This document shows positions 31,114 through 42,050 of a stretch of 64,000 bases of DNA, piece after piece. Origin of the DNA: Nesterenkonia pannonica (GTDB taxonomy: Bacteria; Actinomycetota; Actinomycetes; Actinomycetales; Micrococcaceae); the NCBI RefSeq assembly GCF_019575955.1, contig NZ_CP080575.1, positions 1,116,001 to 1,180,000 on the forward strand. The letters are read 5' to 3'. A program made the position numbers and the translations under genes. The notes beneath the pieces are model-generated. The model was not told the origin of the DNA and searched no databases. It was given only the letters and a program-made list of their open reading frames with translations. Each line of letters begins with the position of its first letter. The first letter of the stretch is position 1.

Positions 31114-32426
31114 ATGACTTCCATGTCAATGCCCGGTATCGCCACCGGCATGGACACCCGGGCCATCGTCGACCAGCTCATGGCCGTGGAGGCCATACCG
31201 CAGCAGCAGCTGAAGCGACGGGCCGCAGCCCAGAACGAGCTGGTGGACACCCTCCGTCAGCTCAACACCAGGGTCGCCGACCTCAGCACGCTTGCCCAGG
31301 AGGCAAAACGTCCTGAGGCCCTGCAGCACTACAGCGCCTCGACCAGCAGCAGCGCCGCCTCGGCTGCCGCGCGCCCCGAAGCTGCTCCCGGAACGGTCAG
31401 CTTCACCGTGGATTCCCTCGCTGCCCGGCACACCGCCGTCACCGACGCAGTCGCCGCGTGGGACACCGCCAGCTTCACCATCGTCGGAGCCGACGGCGAG
31501 GAGCACGCTGTGGAGGCCGCCTCCACTGAGCTGAGCGACGTCGTTGCCGCCATCAACCGCTCCACCGCCGGGGTGAGCGCCACTCGTGTGGCCACCGGCG
31601 AGGGGACCTATCGCCTCCAGCTCACGGCCTCCGCCACCGGGGCGGGCAGTGCGTTCAGCCTGGGCGGCACGAGCATCGGCTCGACCGTCACCGCCGAGGG
31701 CGCTGACGCCGCCGTCACCCTGTGGGCGGGCACTGCCGCCGAACAGCGGGTCACCAGCTCCAGCAGCACCTTCGCGAATCTGCTGCCCGGGGTGGATGTC
31801 TCCGTCGCCGAAGTCTCCGCCGCTCCTGTCACCCTCACCGTAGAGCAGGACACGAAGGCCGCGACCGCCTCCGCACAGGCCCTGGTCACCCGTCTCAGCT
31901 CCGTCCTCAGCTTCATATCCGGACAGTCGGCGGTGACCACCGATGGCGACGACGTCCAAGCCTCGACCCTCACCGGCGACTCCACCGCACGGGCGGCGCG
32001 GCAGAGGCTCACCGACGCCGCGATCCAGCCCATAGCCGGGGAGTCCTTGGCCTCAATCGGCATACAGATCAGCCGACGGGGCGAGATCACCTTCGACCAG
32101 GCCCGCTTCGCGCAGGCGCTTGAGAACGACCGAGAAGGCACTGAGGAGATGTTCTCCGTGCTGGCAGGCCGTGTGGCGGACACTGCATCCTCCCTCTCTG
32201 ACCGCTACAACGGCCAGATCACCTCGCGCATCACCGGCCAGGAGACCAGCATCCGTCGGACCGAGGACCAGATCCTGACCTGGGACTCCCGTCTGGCGAC
32301 CCGCCGATCCACCTTGAGCGGACCTACGCTGCGCTGGAGGTCGCCATACAGCAGATGAACTCCCAGATGGACTACCTGCAGTCCCAGCTGGCCAGCCTGC
32401 CGCAGAGCAGGCCGAAGAGCAGCTGA
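31114..32426 (+). CDS. fliD: Filament cap protein FliD
   Basis: FliD (HAP2) caps the filament and folds flagellin at the tip. The N-terminus MTSMSMPGIATGMDTRAIVD, then QLMAVEAIPQQQLKRR, is the FliD N-terminal domain. The centre is Ala/Ser/Thr-rich and probably surface exposed. The C-terminal domain has DRYNGQITSRITGQETSIRR and, after restoring one G near 32315, ALEVAIQQMNSQMDYLQSQL. The stop is TGA 32424. An AGAGGAG ribosome binding site precedes ATG 31114. About 437 residues. Confidence 0.92.
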
Positions 32427-32487
32427 CCCCAGCCATCCGCCGCACCGCCTGACCCCGTCCCAGCACCGCCGCTCACAGGAGAAGACG

Positions 32488-32925
32488 ATGAACCGATTCG
32501 GAGCCCTCACCGGCAGTCCCGAGCAGATGCGAGCCCGGATGCAGCGCGAAGCCGTGCTCTCCGCCAGTCCCGGCAAGCTGCTGACGATGCTCTATGACCG
32601 GCTGATCCTCGACCTGGACCGTGCCGAAGAGGCCCAGCACCAGCAGGAGTGGGTGCGGGCCCAGGAGCAGCTCCTCCACGCGCAGCAGATCCTCAGCGAG
32701 CTGCTCGCCACCCTCGACGTGAAGGCGTGGTCTGCAGCTGCGCAGCTGCAGAGCATCTACATCTTCTGCACCGAGCTGCTCATCACCGCGAATCTCCGGC
32801 GCAGCCCCGCCCTGACCCGCCAGGCCCGCGACCTTCTCGAACCCCTGCGGCAGACGTGGCACGAGGCCCTCGCCCAGCAGGACGGAGACTCCGCCCCGCA
32901 GAGCGGGCTCCTCGGTGTCGCCTGA
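32488..32925 (+). CDS. fliS: Flagellin export chaperone FliS
   Basis: An intact 145-residue helical protein. The FliS signature MQREAVLSASPGKLLTMLYD, then RLILDLDRAEEAQ, is plain. FliS holds flagellin unfolded before export. It follows fliD by 61 bases and overlaps the next short gene by 11 bases. Confidence 0.92.
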   Translation: MNRFGALTGSPEQMRARMQREAVLSASPGKLLTMLYDRLILDLDRAEEAQHQQEWVRAQEQLLHAQQILSELLATLDVKAWSAAAQLQSIYIFCTELLITANLRRSPALTRQARDLLEPLRQTWHEALAQQDGDSAPQSGLLGVA

Positions 32926-33237
32926 GCGGCGCGCCTCCCAGGCTCAGTGGGAGGAGTACCTGCGCCGGGTTGAGACGTGGGCCCAGCACGTCCTGAACCC
33001 GACCTTCGACCGTGATGCGCTCGACGCCTCTTCACTCGAACCGCCCGCGCAGCCGAGCGCCGCGCTTCCCCCGAGTTCGCCGAGCGGGCCCTTGATGCGT
33101 CGCTGGCCCTGGAGCGCGCCTCTCAGCAGGCGCGGGCCGCGCAGGCTGAGATCGGCAGGAGCATCACCTCACTGCGGCGGGCACCGACGCATCCGGATGA
33201 GACTGACCAGGCCCGCTACTTGGACACCAGCGGCTGA
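32915..33237 (+). CDS. Short helical protein in the FliT position
   Basis: About 107 residues once a frame change near 33070 is bridged. It begins at GTG 32915 inside the fliS end. It has VSPERRASQAQWEEYLRRVE, WAQHVLNPTFDRDALDAS and a C-terminal helix RALDASLALERASQQARAAQ. I do not recognise the family by sequence. FliT-type chaperones for FliD follow fliS in many genomes, so that role is a reasonable guess. The last part (RRAPTHPDETDQARYLDTSG) looks unstructured. Confidence 0.55.
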
Positions 33238-33276
33238 GTCGATCGCCCCGCCTGAGAAAGAAGATCCTCCACGGGG

Positions 33277-33304
33277 CTAACGCGCCTGCTCGAACTGCCG
33301 ACAG
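33277..33304 (+). promoter_or_regulatory. Sigma-28-type promoter for the flgB operon
   Basis: CTAAC (33277-33281) and GCCGACAG (33297-33304), 19 bases apart from the second base of the first element. It lies 108 bases before flgB, in the longest gap inside this part of the locus, and may drive flgB through flgE. Confidence 0.65.
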
Positions 33305-33411
33305 TGGGGACGAGCACGGATTGCTCCCAGCGAACCGGCCATGGATTGGCCGTCCACAGGTGGATACGCCGCACGTTCGTGCGCTGTCCGCACATGCATC
33401 CCCGGGGAGCA

Positions 33412-33753
33412 ATGTTCGATTCCGTGACGTCCCGCGCGCTGACCAGCGCTCTTGACGGCCTTGCCGCACGGCAGAACGCCATCGCGGACAACCTCGCCAA
33501 CATCAGCACGCCCAACTTTCACGCCCGTCGCGTTCAGTTCGAATCCGCACTTGCGGATTCGGTCCGCCGAGGAGACGGGGCGGCGGAAGCTTCGGCTGCC
33601 CGTTCGCTGGAGCCCACGCGCCTGAACGGCAACAACGTCAACACAGACACCGAGACGCTCTCCAACGCCGACACGGTCCTGCGCTACCAGTTCGCCGCCC
33701 AGTCGCTGACGTCCCAGTTCACCAACGTTCGCACCGCCCTCAGGAGCGCCTGA
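33412..33753 (+). CDS. flgB: Flagellar basal-body rod protein FlgB
   Basis: An intact 113-residue rod protein. The N-terminus has ALTSALDGLAARQNAIADNL followed by ANISTPNFHARRVQFESAL, the rod-family motif. The C-terminal helix is DTVLRYQFAAQSLTSQFTNV. The ATG at 33412 follows GGGGAG. The stop is one base before the flgC ATG. Confidence 0.93.
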   Translation: MFDSVTSRALTSALDGLAARQNAIADNLANISTPNFHARRVQFESALADSVRRGDGAAEASAARSLEPTRLNGNNVNTDTETLSNADTVLRYQFAAQSLTSQFTNVRTALRSA

Positions 33754-33754
33754 C

Positions 33755-34150
33755 CATGCCCATGGATGCCATCGGAATAGCCGGGACCTCACTGAGCACC
33801 CACCGCAATGGTTGGACGCCGTCTCGGACAACCTCGCCAACGTGAATACGGTGACCTCCACCGAGGACGCGGCCTTCCAGGCCCGATACGTCACCGCCGT
33901 CGCCAACGCGGACAACCAGGGCGTCTCTGCCGTCGGCAGCGAATGGGGCGACGCGGAAGGCCGCGTGGTGCACGAGCCCGACCATCCCTTGGCCGATGAG
34001 GAGGGATACGTCCGCTACCCCGACATCACGCTCTCGGACCAGATGGGCAGCCTCGTCATGGCCCAGCGCGGTTATCAGATGAACACCGCCGTGGTGGACC
34101 GAGCCATCGACATCTACCGGGCGGCCATCCAGATCGGAGCTCCGAAGTGA
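33755..34150 (+). CDS. flgC: Flagellar basal-body rod protein FlgC
   Basis: The partner proximal rod protein, about 131 residues. After a frame change near 33810 it reads DAVSDNLANVNTVTSTEDAA followed by FQARYVTAVANADNQGV, then HPLADEEGYVRYPDITLSDQ, a typical FlgC core, and a C-terminal helix MNTAVVDRAIDIYRAAIQIG. The stop TGA overlaps the fliE GTG. Confidence 0.92.
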   Translation, partial: HAHGCHRNSRDLTEHPPQWLDAVSDNLANVNTVTSTEDAAFQARYVTAVANADNQGVSAVGSEWGDAEGRVVHEPDHPLADEEGYVRYPDITLSDQMGSLVMAQRGYQMNTAVVDRAIDIYRAAIQIGAPK

Positions 34151-34483
34151 CCGAAGCGATCCTCTCCGCCGCGCCCACCGCCGCGACCGGATATGTGCAG
34201 CAGAATCCTCAGCTTGAGCGTGCCGCATCGCTGAGCCCCACCGCGGAGGCTCAGCCAGCAGGCTCGTCGTTCGCGTCAATCCTGGGCGGCGCGGTCGACG
34301 GCGTCTCCGGCATGGAGGCTTAGCGCTCGCCAGCTGGCTGTGGACGGCGTGACCGGAAACCTCGACGACCTCCACCAGGCCACCCTGGCCCAGCAGCGGG
34401 CATCCTTGGGCTTCGAGACCATCTCCGCTCTGCGCAACCGCGGAGTCGAGGCGTTCAACGAGATCATGCGGATGCAGGCCTGA
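34147..34483 (+). CDS. fliE: Hook-basal body junction protein FliE
   Basis: FliE joins the MS ring to the rod. The start GTG 34147 overlaps the flgC stop. The C-terminal part is diagnostic: DLHQATLAQQRASLGFETIS followed by ALRNRGVEAFNEIMRMQ. At 34318-34324 the sequence GCTTAGC gives a stop codon and a one-base shift, where GCCGGC would read GMEAGARQLAVDGV. With that repaired the protein has about 112 residues, normal for the family. Confidence 0.9.
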
Positions 34484-34486
34484 TCC

Positions 34487-36178
34487 ATGACATCACCAAC
34501 CCACGCCCCAGACTCCGGTGAGAGAAGAAGCCCCATGGACACCCTACGGGGCTACCTCTCAGGCTGGACCGCTGCCCACAAGACCCTGGCCATCCTGGCA
34601 GCGGCCATGCTCGCCCTGGGCGGGTACGCCCTCTACTACGTCATGTCCCAGCCCAGCATGGCACCGGCGTTCACCGGCCTGGCTTACGAGGACTCCGCCG
34701 AGATCGTCGAGCAGCTCCGGGCCGACGGGGTGCCCTACGAACTGGCATCCGGCGGATCCACGGTCCTCGTCCCGGAGGAGCAGGTCTACGAAGCACGCAT
34801 CCAGGCCGCCTCAGCGGGACTCCCCGCCTCATCGGGAGGCGGATACGGGCTGCTGGACGACATGGGCGTCACCTCCTCCGACTTCCAGCAGTCGGTCACC
34901 TACACCCGAGCCGTCGAGGGCGAGCTGGCGAGCACCATCGAGGCCTTCAGCGTGGTCCAGTTCGCCAAGGTCGCGCTCTCCATCCCCGAGGAGACCGTCT
35001 TCTCCGACGCCCAGGAGGACGCGACTGCCTCCATCTTCGTCAATGCGGCACCGGGCACCACCATCACAGACAGCCAGGTGCAGTCAGTGGTCCAGCTGGT
35101 CTCCGGAGCCGTCGATGGTCTCCGCCCCGAGAACGTCGCCGTCGTGGACGGGGACGGAGGCGTGCTCGGCCGTCGGGGAGGGGCGGGTAGGCGGCAGCAG
35201 CGGCGCAGCCCTGGAGTATGAGGAGCGGGTCACCGCCTCGGTGCAGACCATGCTGGACAGCGTCGTCGGACGAGGCGGCTCCACGGTGGTGGTCACCGCC
35301 GATGTGAACCCTGAATCGGCCGAACGCCTCGAGGAGACGTTCGACGCCGCCGAGGACGCCCCTGCGCTGCGCGAATCCTCCTCCACGGAGAACTACACGG
35401 GAACCGGAGGCGGCGCCGCAGGAGTGCTCGGCCCGGACAACATTGCGGTGCCCGGAGGCGGCGACGGCGAGGGCACCTACACAGCGGAGACCGAAGAGCT
35501 GGAGAACGCCATCAGCAAAGTCACCGAGACCACGACGGTTCCGCCCGGAGCGCTGAACAGCCAGTCGATCTCCGTCGCAGTGGACGAGAACGCCGCCGCC
35601 GGACTGGACATGCCCGTCCTCACGGCCATGGTCACCGATGCCGTGGGGCTCAACGAAGAGCGCGGCGACGCGCTCAACGTCTCGATCGTGCCCTTCTCCA
35701 CCGCCGACGCCGACGCCGCCGCGGAGGCGCTCGCCGAGGCGGAGGCCGAGGCCGCCGCAGAAGCGCAGCGTGAGCAGTTCCAGCAGATTCTCACCAGCGC
35801 CGTCATCGCCGGTGCCCTGCTGCTTCTGCTGCTGGCCGCCCTGCTCATCCTCCGCAGGCGCAGGAAGCAGCAGACGGAGGAGCTCGAAGACCTCGGCGAG
35901 TCATACCCCTACGAGGCGCTGGGGCGGGCCAAGCTGCGGAGGCAGCCGCTGTGGGGGCAGGTCAGCGGCCTGCCACGCTGCTTCCTCCCGATGCCGAGAC
36001 GGCGGTGCTGCCGGTGGCCCAGCCCGACGCGGCCGACGGCGGCGGTGCGGCATTCGGGGCAGACGGCGAGGAGTCTGTTCAGCGACGGGCTGAGCTCAAC
36101 GCACTGGCAGCCCAGGACCCTGAGCGGATGGCCGAGCATCTCCGAGCCCTGATGGACGAGGAGGCGTCCAAAGTATGA
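34487..36178 (+). CDS. fliF: MS-ring protein FliF
   Basis: FliF forms the MS ring and houses the export gate. There is an N-terminal membrane segment (LAILAAAMLALGGYALYYVM). Ring-building motifs follow: VPYELASGGSTVLVPEEQVY, then IQAASAGLPASSGGGYGLLD. FAKVALSIPEETVFSD and the linker region ENYTGTGGGAAGVLGPDNIA come next. The second membrane helix (VIAGALLLLLLAALLILRRR) is followed by a FliG-binding tail DPERMAEHLRALM. GCTTAC at 34682 gives Ala-Tyr where Ala-Gly is likely. Frame changes are near 35185 and 35960. ATG 34487 is taken; ATG 34535 in the same frame has a better purine-rich leader. Confidence 0.93.
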
Positions 36179-37196
36179 GTGAGGTCGCCGTCGCTCTCAC
36201 CGGCACCCAGAAGGTCGCGCTGGTGCTGATGCAGATGGACCGTCAGCAGGCATCCGAGGTCCTGCGGCACTTCAGCGAGCTCGAATCCGATGAGGTCATC
36301 GCTGAGATCGTGCGGCTGCGGCGAGTGGACCGGCACACCATCGAGAAGGTCCTGGCCGAGGTGCACGGAGCGATCCGCGCGGCTGTTCCCGCCGCACGAG
36401 GAGGCAAGGACTTCGCTGCCGCGCTGCTGCAGGACACCTTCGGCTCAGAGCGGGCCGACGTGGTCATGGGACGCCTGGCATCCTCCATGGCAGGAAAGTC
36501 CTTCGACTTCCTCGAGTCCGCCGACCCTCAGCAGATCGCCGTCCTCCTGGACGAGGAGCTGCCGCAGACCGTGGCGCTGGTGCTGGCCCACCTCAAGCCC
36601 GACGTGGCCTCGGTGGTCCTCTCCGGCGTCGACGCCGCACGGCGCACAGACGTGGCCACCTGCTTGGCCACGATGGGGCCGCCCTCGCCGGACGCCGTCC
36701 GAGTCGTCTCCGATGCTCTGAAGTCCCAGATGGGTGCCTCTGCAGCCCCGGCAGAGCCCCTGCGGCGGTGGGCGGAGTGCAGCCGCTGGTCGACATCATC
36801 AACCGTTCGTCGGTCAACGTGGAGAAGGAGCTGCTGGAGGAGCTCGCTGAGCGCGATGCGCACCTCGCCGAAGAGGTGCGCGCTCGTATGCTCACCTTCG
36901 CCGACCTGGTGCGCTTCGACCGCCGCGACGTCCAGCAGATCATGCGAGGCATTGATCCCACCGTGCTCGCACTGGCCCTCAAGGGTGCCCCTGAGAACGT
37001 CGAGCAGGTGATTCGGGCGAACATCTCCGAGCGGACCAAGGAGATTCTCGACGCCGAGGTCAGCTCACTCGGGGCGGTGCGCATGTCGCAGGTGGAGGAG
37101 GCGCGCGCGGACGTGGTGCGGCAGATCCGCGAACTGGAGAACGAAGGCATCATCACTGTCCAGCGTGTCGAAGAGGAGGACGCTCTTGTCCTCTGA
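36175..37196 (+). CDS. fliG: Flagellar motor switch protein FliG
   Basis: FliG is the switch protein that carries torque from MotA. The N-terminal part is LTGTQKVALVLMQMDRQQAS, the middle SFDFLESADPQQIAVLLDEE, and the C-terminal torque helix RMLTFADLVRFDRRDVQQIM. The charged torque residues are in AEEVRARML and FDRRDV. One frame change is near 36760. The ATG overlaps the fliF stop. The length of about 340 residues is normal. Confidence 0.93.
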
Positions 37197-37839
37197 GCAG
37201 AGCAGCATCGTTCCGCTGAGCTTCGCCACCCTCTCCGCCGCAGGCGCCAGCGCAGCCCCCTCCGTCGAGACCGACCGCGCGCAGGCGCGCACACAGGGCT
37301 ACGCCGCAGGCTACGGTGCCGGAATGCGCGCCGCCGCCGAGCAGACGCAGGCCCAGCGGGCCGAGCACGACCAGAAGCTCCGTGCACAGCGCGAGCAGGC
37401 CCATGCAGAGCAGGCGGAGGCGCTGGATGCGCTCGCCCGGGCGGCTGACGCGTTCGCGCACCGGGCGCTCGAATCGGTGCACACGCTCGACCGCTCACTG
37501 GCAGCGGCAGCCCTGCAGCTCGCCGAGGCGCTCCTCGGGGCTGAGCTGAAGGACGGTCCGCACTCAGCTCAGGCCGCACTTCTCCGTGTGCTCAGAGACG
37601 CGGAGCCCGAGTCGGTGCGCGCGGTGCGCATGAGCCCGCACGCGGCGAGCCTCATCGCAGACAAAGCCGAGCAGGCCGGGGTGCGCGTCATCTCCGATGC
37701 TTCCATGCCTGAAGGAAGCGCGGTCGCGGACCTCCGGGAAGGGTTCCTCGATGCGCGCCTGACCACCGCTGTGGCGCGGTGCCGAGAGGCGATCGATCGT
37801 GCCGGAGCCCCCTCCCCGGCGTCGGAGGCCGCCGCGTGA
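37186..37839 (+). CDS. fliH: Flagellar assembly protein FliH
   Basis: FliH regulates the export ATPase FliI. The frame is unbroken. The start is best at TTG 37186 because GAGGAGG lies about 8 bases upstream within the end of fliG. GTG 37165 is the alternative. It has the FliH-like Gly/Ala segment ARTQGYAAGYGAGMRAAAEQ, a Gln/Ala/Glu-rich coiled coil to about residue 90, and a C-terminal domain ending LREGFLDARLTTAVARCREA. About 217 residues. Confidence 0.85.
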   Translation: MSSEQSSIVPLSFATLSAAGASAAPSVETDRAQARTQGYAAGYGAGMRAAAEQTQAQRAEHDQKLRAQREQAHAEQAEALDALARAADAFAHRALESVHTLDRSLAAAALQLAEALLGAELKDGPHSAQAALLRVLRDAEPESVRAVRMSPHAASLIADKAEQAGVRVISDASMPEGSAVADLREGFLDARLTTAVARCREAIDRAGAPSPASEAAA

Positions 37840-39244
37840 CCGCCGCACCCGCCGAGGTGCACGTTCCGGCTGCGCTGCCCGCCATGCTGCGCGCCGCCCA
37901 GCCGACGGCCGCTTACGAAGTGACGAGGATCGTCGGACTCGGAGTCGAGGTGGGAGGCCTGAGGCAGGGCCGCCCCTCCGACGGCTTCTCGGCCGAGGGC
38001 GCCGAAGCGCTCAGCAGCGCATTCTCCGTACCGGTGGGCGCGGTCGTCGAGATCGGCACGGCCAGGACACCCGCAGAAGTGGTGGCCGCCGAAGGCGACC
38101 GCCTGCGCTGCATGCCGCTCTCCGGCCTCCACGGGGTGGCTGTGGGGATGAGGTCCACTCTCCGAGGGCCCGTCCCTGGTGCCGGTCGGCGAAGGGCTCA
38201 TCGGCAGGGTCATCGACGGGCTGGGTCGCCCGCTCGACGCTGAGGGCCTCGGGGTCTCGGCGCGACCCTTGGGGCCGCACCATCTTGTCGCACTGGATCA
38301 GGCCCCGCCCTCCCCGATGCGTCGCCGTCGCATCCATGAGCAGCTTCAGCTGGGAATCCGCAGCGTGGACACGATGACCTCGGTGGGACGGGGTCAACGC
38401 GTTGGGCTCTTCGCCTACTCCGGCGTCGGAAAGTCCTCTCTGCTGTCCATGGCGGCGCGCGGCACAGAGGCTCGGATCAACGTGATCGCACTGATCGGCG
38501 AGCGAGGGCGCGAGGTGCGCGAGTTCATCGAGGACGATCTCGGCCCGGAGGGTCTGGCCCGCTCCGTGGTGGTGGTGGCCACCTCGGACGAGCCGTCCCA
38601 GATGCGCGTGCGCGCAGCATTCGCAGCCACACGCATCGCAGAGTCCTTCCGCGATGCGGGCATGGATGTGCTGCTCATGATGGATTCGCTGTCGCGGGTC
38701 GCGATGGCCCAGCGGGAGATCGGACTGTCGGTGGGGAGCCGCCCGCCACACGGGGCTACCCGCCGAGCACCTTTTCGCTGCTGGCGCGGCTCGTCGAGCG
38801 CGCCGGCATGGACGAGGCAGGATCAATCACCGGGATCTATACGGTCCTCGTCGACGGCGACGACCACAATGAGCCCGTGGCCGACGCGGCCCGCTCGTTC
38901 CTCGACGGGCACCTGGTGCTGGACCGACGTTTGGCGGTGCAGGGGCACTACCCGCCTGTCAATGTGCTTGAGTCCGTCTCCCGGCTGGCGTCACGCGTCA
39001 CCACATCCGAGCACCGCAGCGCGGCCGCAGACCTGCGCCGGGTGATGGCGGCGAGGCGGGGCGCCCAGGACCTGGTCGATGTGGGGCGTACCAGCGCGGC
39101 GCCCAGCCGTTGGTGGACATCGCCCTGGAGCACAGCGACGCCGTAGAGCAGTTTCTGCAGCAGAGCCTCGAGGAGACGGCCTCGGCGGCCGACTCCTGGG
39201 CGCGGCTGCTTGAGCTGGTCGGCCGATGGAAGGACCGCATCTGA
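37836..39244 (+). CDS. fliI: Flagellum-specific ATPase FliI
   Basis: FliI is the F1-like ATPase of the export apparatus. The P-loop is FAYSGVGKSSLLSMAARG near 38415. The Walker B strand is MDVLLMMDSLSRVAMAQRE. The family motif GEPPATRGYPPSTFSLLARL is recovered after restoring one base near 38735. Other frame changes lie near 38165 and 39085. GTG 37836 overlaps the fliH stop. GCTTAC at 37911 may replace GCCGGC (AAGEVTRIVG). The end overlaps the fliJ ATG. Confidence 0.93.
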
Positions 39245-39672
39245 TGGCAGCCGCTTTCTCACTCGCAGGCCTGCTGCGTCTGCGCAGCCTCCGCGAGGCC
39301 GACGCGGCCGGGAGGCTGTTCACCGCCCATGAGAAGACTCAGCGGGCCAATCAGCGCCTGGAGAAGTTCCGCGTTCAGGCGGCGCAGAGCGAGGCGCCCC
39401 AAGGGCCGCCCGAGTCGCTCCTGGCCGTCGCCGCCGCTCGATCCTCCTCCCGAAGCATGCTCGATGAGCTCCGGGCCTATGCGGAGCAGGCCTCCTCGGA
39501 TCAGGAGCAGGCGGAATGGGACTACCGGAGCGCCCGCCAGGACGTGAAGGTGGTGGAGAAGCTGCAGGCTCGTCATGACCAGCGGCTTGCGCATGAGCGC
39601 CTCGCTGCAGAGCAGGCGGCTCTCGACGAGGCTGGGCAGCGGCGCAGCCTCCGTGAGGAGGGACCCCGATGA
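39244..39672 (+). CDS. fliJ: FliJ-like export protein
   Basis: A 142-residue protein with an unbroken frame, predicted to be almost entirely coiled coil (LLRLRSLREADAAGRLFTAH, VEKLQARHDQRLAHERLAAE). FliJ is the stalk-like protein of the export ATPase, and its sequence is poorly conserved. The call rests on position after fliI, size and coiled-coil content. ATG 39244 overlaps the fliI stop. Confidence 0.8.
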   Translation: MAAAFSLAGLLRLRSLREADAAGRLFTAHEKTQRANQRLEKFRVQAAQSEAPQGPPESLLAVAAARSSSRSMLDELRAYAEQASSDQEQAEWDYRSARQDVKVVEKLQARHDQRLAHERLAAEQAALDEAGQRRSLREEGPR

Positions 39673-40473
39673 CGTTCTCCTCAGCAATGGGTCGGATTGG
39701 TCAGATCGAATCTGCCATCGGCGCATACAGCCCCCAAGCTCCTCCTCCGGGTGCGGCCCAGAACGTGCCGCGTGCCGGGGAGCTCCGGCGCTCGCGGCGC
39801 CGGAGACCCGCGCCGTCAGCGCGGAGCCCGGCACCGCGCTGCGAGGGCCCCAGCCGCTGAGCGGCCCGGCCTCGGACTTCGAAGCGCTGATGCGCGTGCT
39901 CAGCTACGCCGAGGAGCTCGCCGCGGGTCCGCGCTCCGCAGCGCCGCGGGATGCGTCCTCTTCGGTCCCCGGCGCATCCCCAGCATCCTCTGCCTCGCCG
40001 GTTACCCCCGCAGGCAGTGCCTCATCCGGCGGGGGCAGCGGACGAGACATCGTGGCAGCCGCTCAGAAGCATCACGGAGTTCCGTACCTGTGGGGAGGAA
40101 CGGACCCGAGCAGAGGCTTGACTGCTCAGGGCTGGTGAAGAATGTGATGGCGGAGTTCGGCATCAGCGTCCCGCGGGTCGCTGCCGCGCAGGCACGCGCG
40201 GGCAAGGAAGTGCCCTCCCTCGATCAGGCGAAGCCGGGAGACCTCATCGTCACTCGTGGCGGAGGCCACATCGGCATCTATGCTTAAGCAGCGGTGAGTG
40301 GACCCATGCCCCCGTCCGGGCCGCAGCGTAGTCACCGAGCCGGTCAGCGGCACCATCATGACCATCCGACGGATGGTGGACTCCCGCAGGAGACGTCAGC
40401 ATCGCCTGCGGCCCAGACGGCCTCAGCCGACCGCGGCGCTTTCGAGGCTCGCTTGGCAGGAGCACGGACATGA
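39669..40473 (+). CDS. NlpC/P60 (C40) peptidoglycan hydrolase of the flagellar cluster
   Basis: A cell-wall endopeptidase, about 270 residues, that probably opens the wall for the rod, as FlgJ does elsewhere. An Ala/Pro/Ser-rich linker leads to the catalytic domain. That domain has GRDIVAAAQKHHGVPYLWGG, the nucleophile in DCSGLVKNVMAEFG (one G restored near 40120) and the catalytic His in GGGHIGIY. GCTTAAGC at 40282 makes a false TAA immediately after IYA; repair gives AGSGEWTHAPRPGRSV. Frame changes are near 39780, 40120, 40310 and 40375. No N-terminal signal peptide is evident, which suits export through the flagellar channel. Confidence 0.85.
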
Positions 40474-42036
40474 CCGCTCTCATCGCCCTGCTCGCCGCCC
40501 GATCGCTGACCGCTCCCACGCCCTCCGCAGCGTCAGCCCACAGGACGACGGATGCTGATGCCTCCTTCTCCCACCTGCTGGGTGCCGCGGCTCAGGACGG
40601 TGCAGCCGACGCTGAGGAGGCTCCCATCGCCCAGCGCCACGACCCATCCTCAGAGTCTGAAGCCGAGGCTTAGGCGCCCAGCAGACAGCGGACGATGTGC
40701 TTGCGAGCTCAGAGAGGGCGCTCTTCGTCTCCTCCGACCCGGCGGAGGTGAGAGCCCTCCCTCGACCTTGGAGAAGGCGCCGTCCGCGGACCGCATAGAC
40801 GCCCCGCGGGGAGCCGCCCACAGACCTCTCGCCCGCAGACACTTCGCGCATATCCGACATAGCCGGAGAGGCTCCTCGGCAGGATGCCTACTCTGATGCG
40901 GATGGGGCGCAGGTCCCGGCGCAGCACCCCGAGGGCGATGAGCGGCTTCAGGTGCCGGACTCAGCAGAGAAGCGGGCCGAGGCTCCTCCCAGTGCGGAGC
41001 TCCTGCATCCTGCGCACCGTGATGAGACGCCGGAGAGCCCAGAGGAGACTCACACCACGTCGCGCACGCCGGCTCTCCCCGACACTGCGGCTTCCTCAGA
41101 CGGGCCGCCGACGCGCGATCCCTACGTCGACACCCAGGGCCTCGCTCTGCCTGACCCACCGGCAGGAGACGCCCAGGGCGGTGAAGGCGAGCAGTCAGGC
41201 GCTGACACTGAAGCTCAGGCTACGGATGAAGGCGCGATCGATGCATCCGAGGTGATGGCTGCCACGCCCCATGAGAGCTCTGAGACGCCGGATGTGACGG
41301 CTGAGACGCTGCCCAGCACGGTCCCTGCTCAGGAGCATGACGCCGTTCCGCAGCCCAGCCCCAGGGGAGCGGATGCCTCGGCCTCCTCCCGCCGCAGAGC
41401 GGCGCCGCACCAGGGCAGAGCACTGCAGTTCAGGCCACAGCTATTCAGACCACGGTCGTGCACTCAGCCGCCTACCCGTCGGCGAGCGGGGCGGCGCCGA
41501 CCGTGGCCCAGCCGCTCAATGCCCAGCTCAGCACTCCCGTCACCCAGCCGTCACCCGCAATCGTCGCCGCAGGCGGCGGTGAGCAGGTCCTGACGATCAC
41601 GGTGGCCCCTGAGAGCCTCGGTCCGGTCACCGTGAGGGCGCATATGACGCCCGAGGGGATGAGGATCGAGCTGTTCTCCTCCCAGGAGCAGGGCCGAGAA
41701 GCGCTGCGCGGCATCGTGGCCGATCTGCGCCGAGATCTGGCAGGCCTAGGAGTGAGCACAGGCACCTCTCAGGTGAGCGTCTCGGACCAGGAGGCCCCGG
41801 CCTCTCAGCCCTCGACGCACCTGGGGCAGCACTCCCGCGCGGCCGATCAGCAGCTGCTGGACGCCCAGCAGCAGAGCCGTCAGCAGTTCGGCGAGCACGC
41901 CCGCGACGGCGCCTCCGCCGAGGCGGACACGCCCCAGGCCGGACCCGCTGCGGCGGCCGACGCGGAGCAGGGCGAGCCTCCACTGCCCGACATCCGAACC
42001 CACTACATCCCCGGCAGCCTGGATCTGCTGGCCTGA
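40470..42036 (+). CDS. fliK: Hook-length control protein FliK
   Basis: FliK measures the hook and switches export specificity. The C-terminal FliK domain is clear: VLTITVAPESLGPVTVRAHM followed by TPEGMRIELFSSQEQGREAL. The rest is low-complexity and rich in Ala, Pro, Ser, Glu and Gln, as is usual. GCTTAGGC at 40668-40675 introduces TAG where GCCGGC would read EAGAQQTADDVL. Further frame changes lie near 40745, 40900 and 41400-41460. ATG 40470 overlaps the preceding stop. About 520 residues. Confidence 0.88.
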
Positions 42037-42050
42037 GAGAAGGAGAGAAC

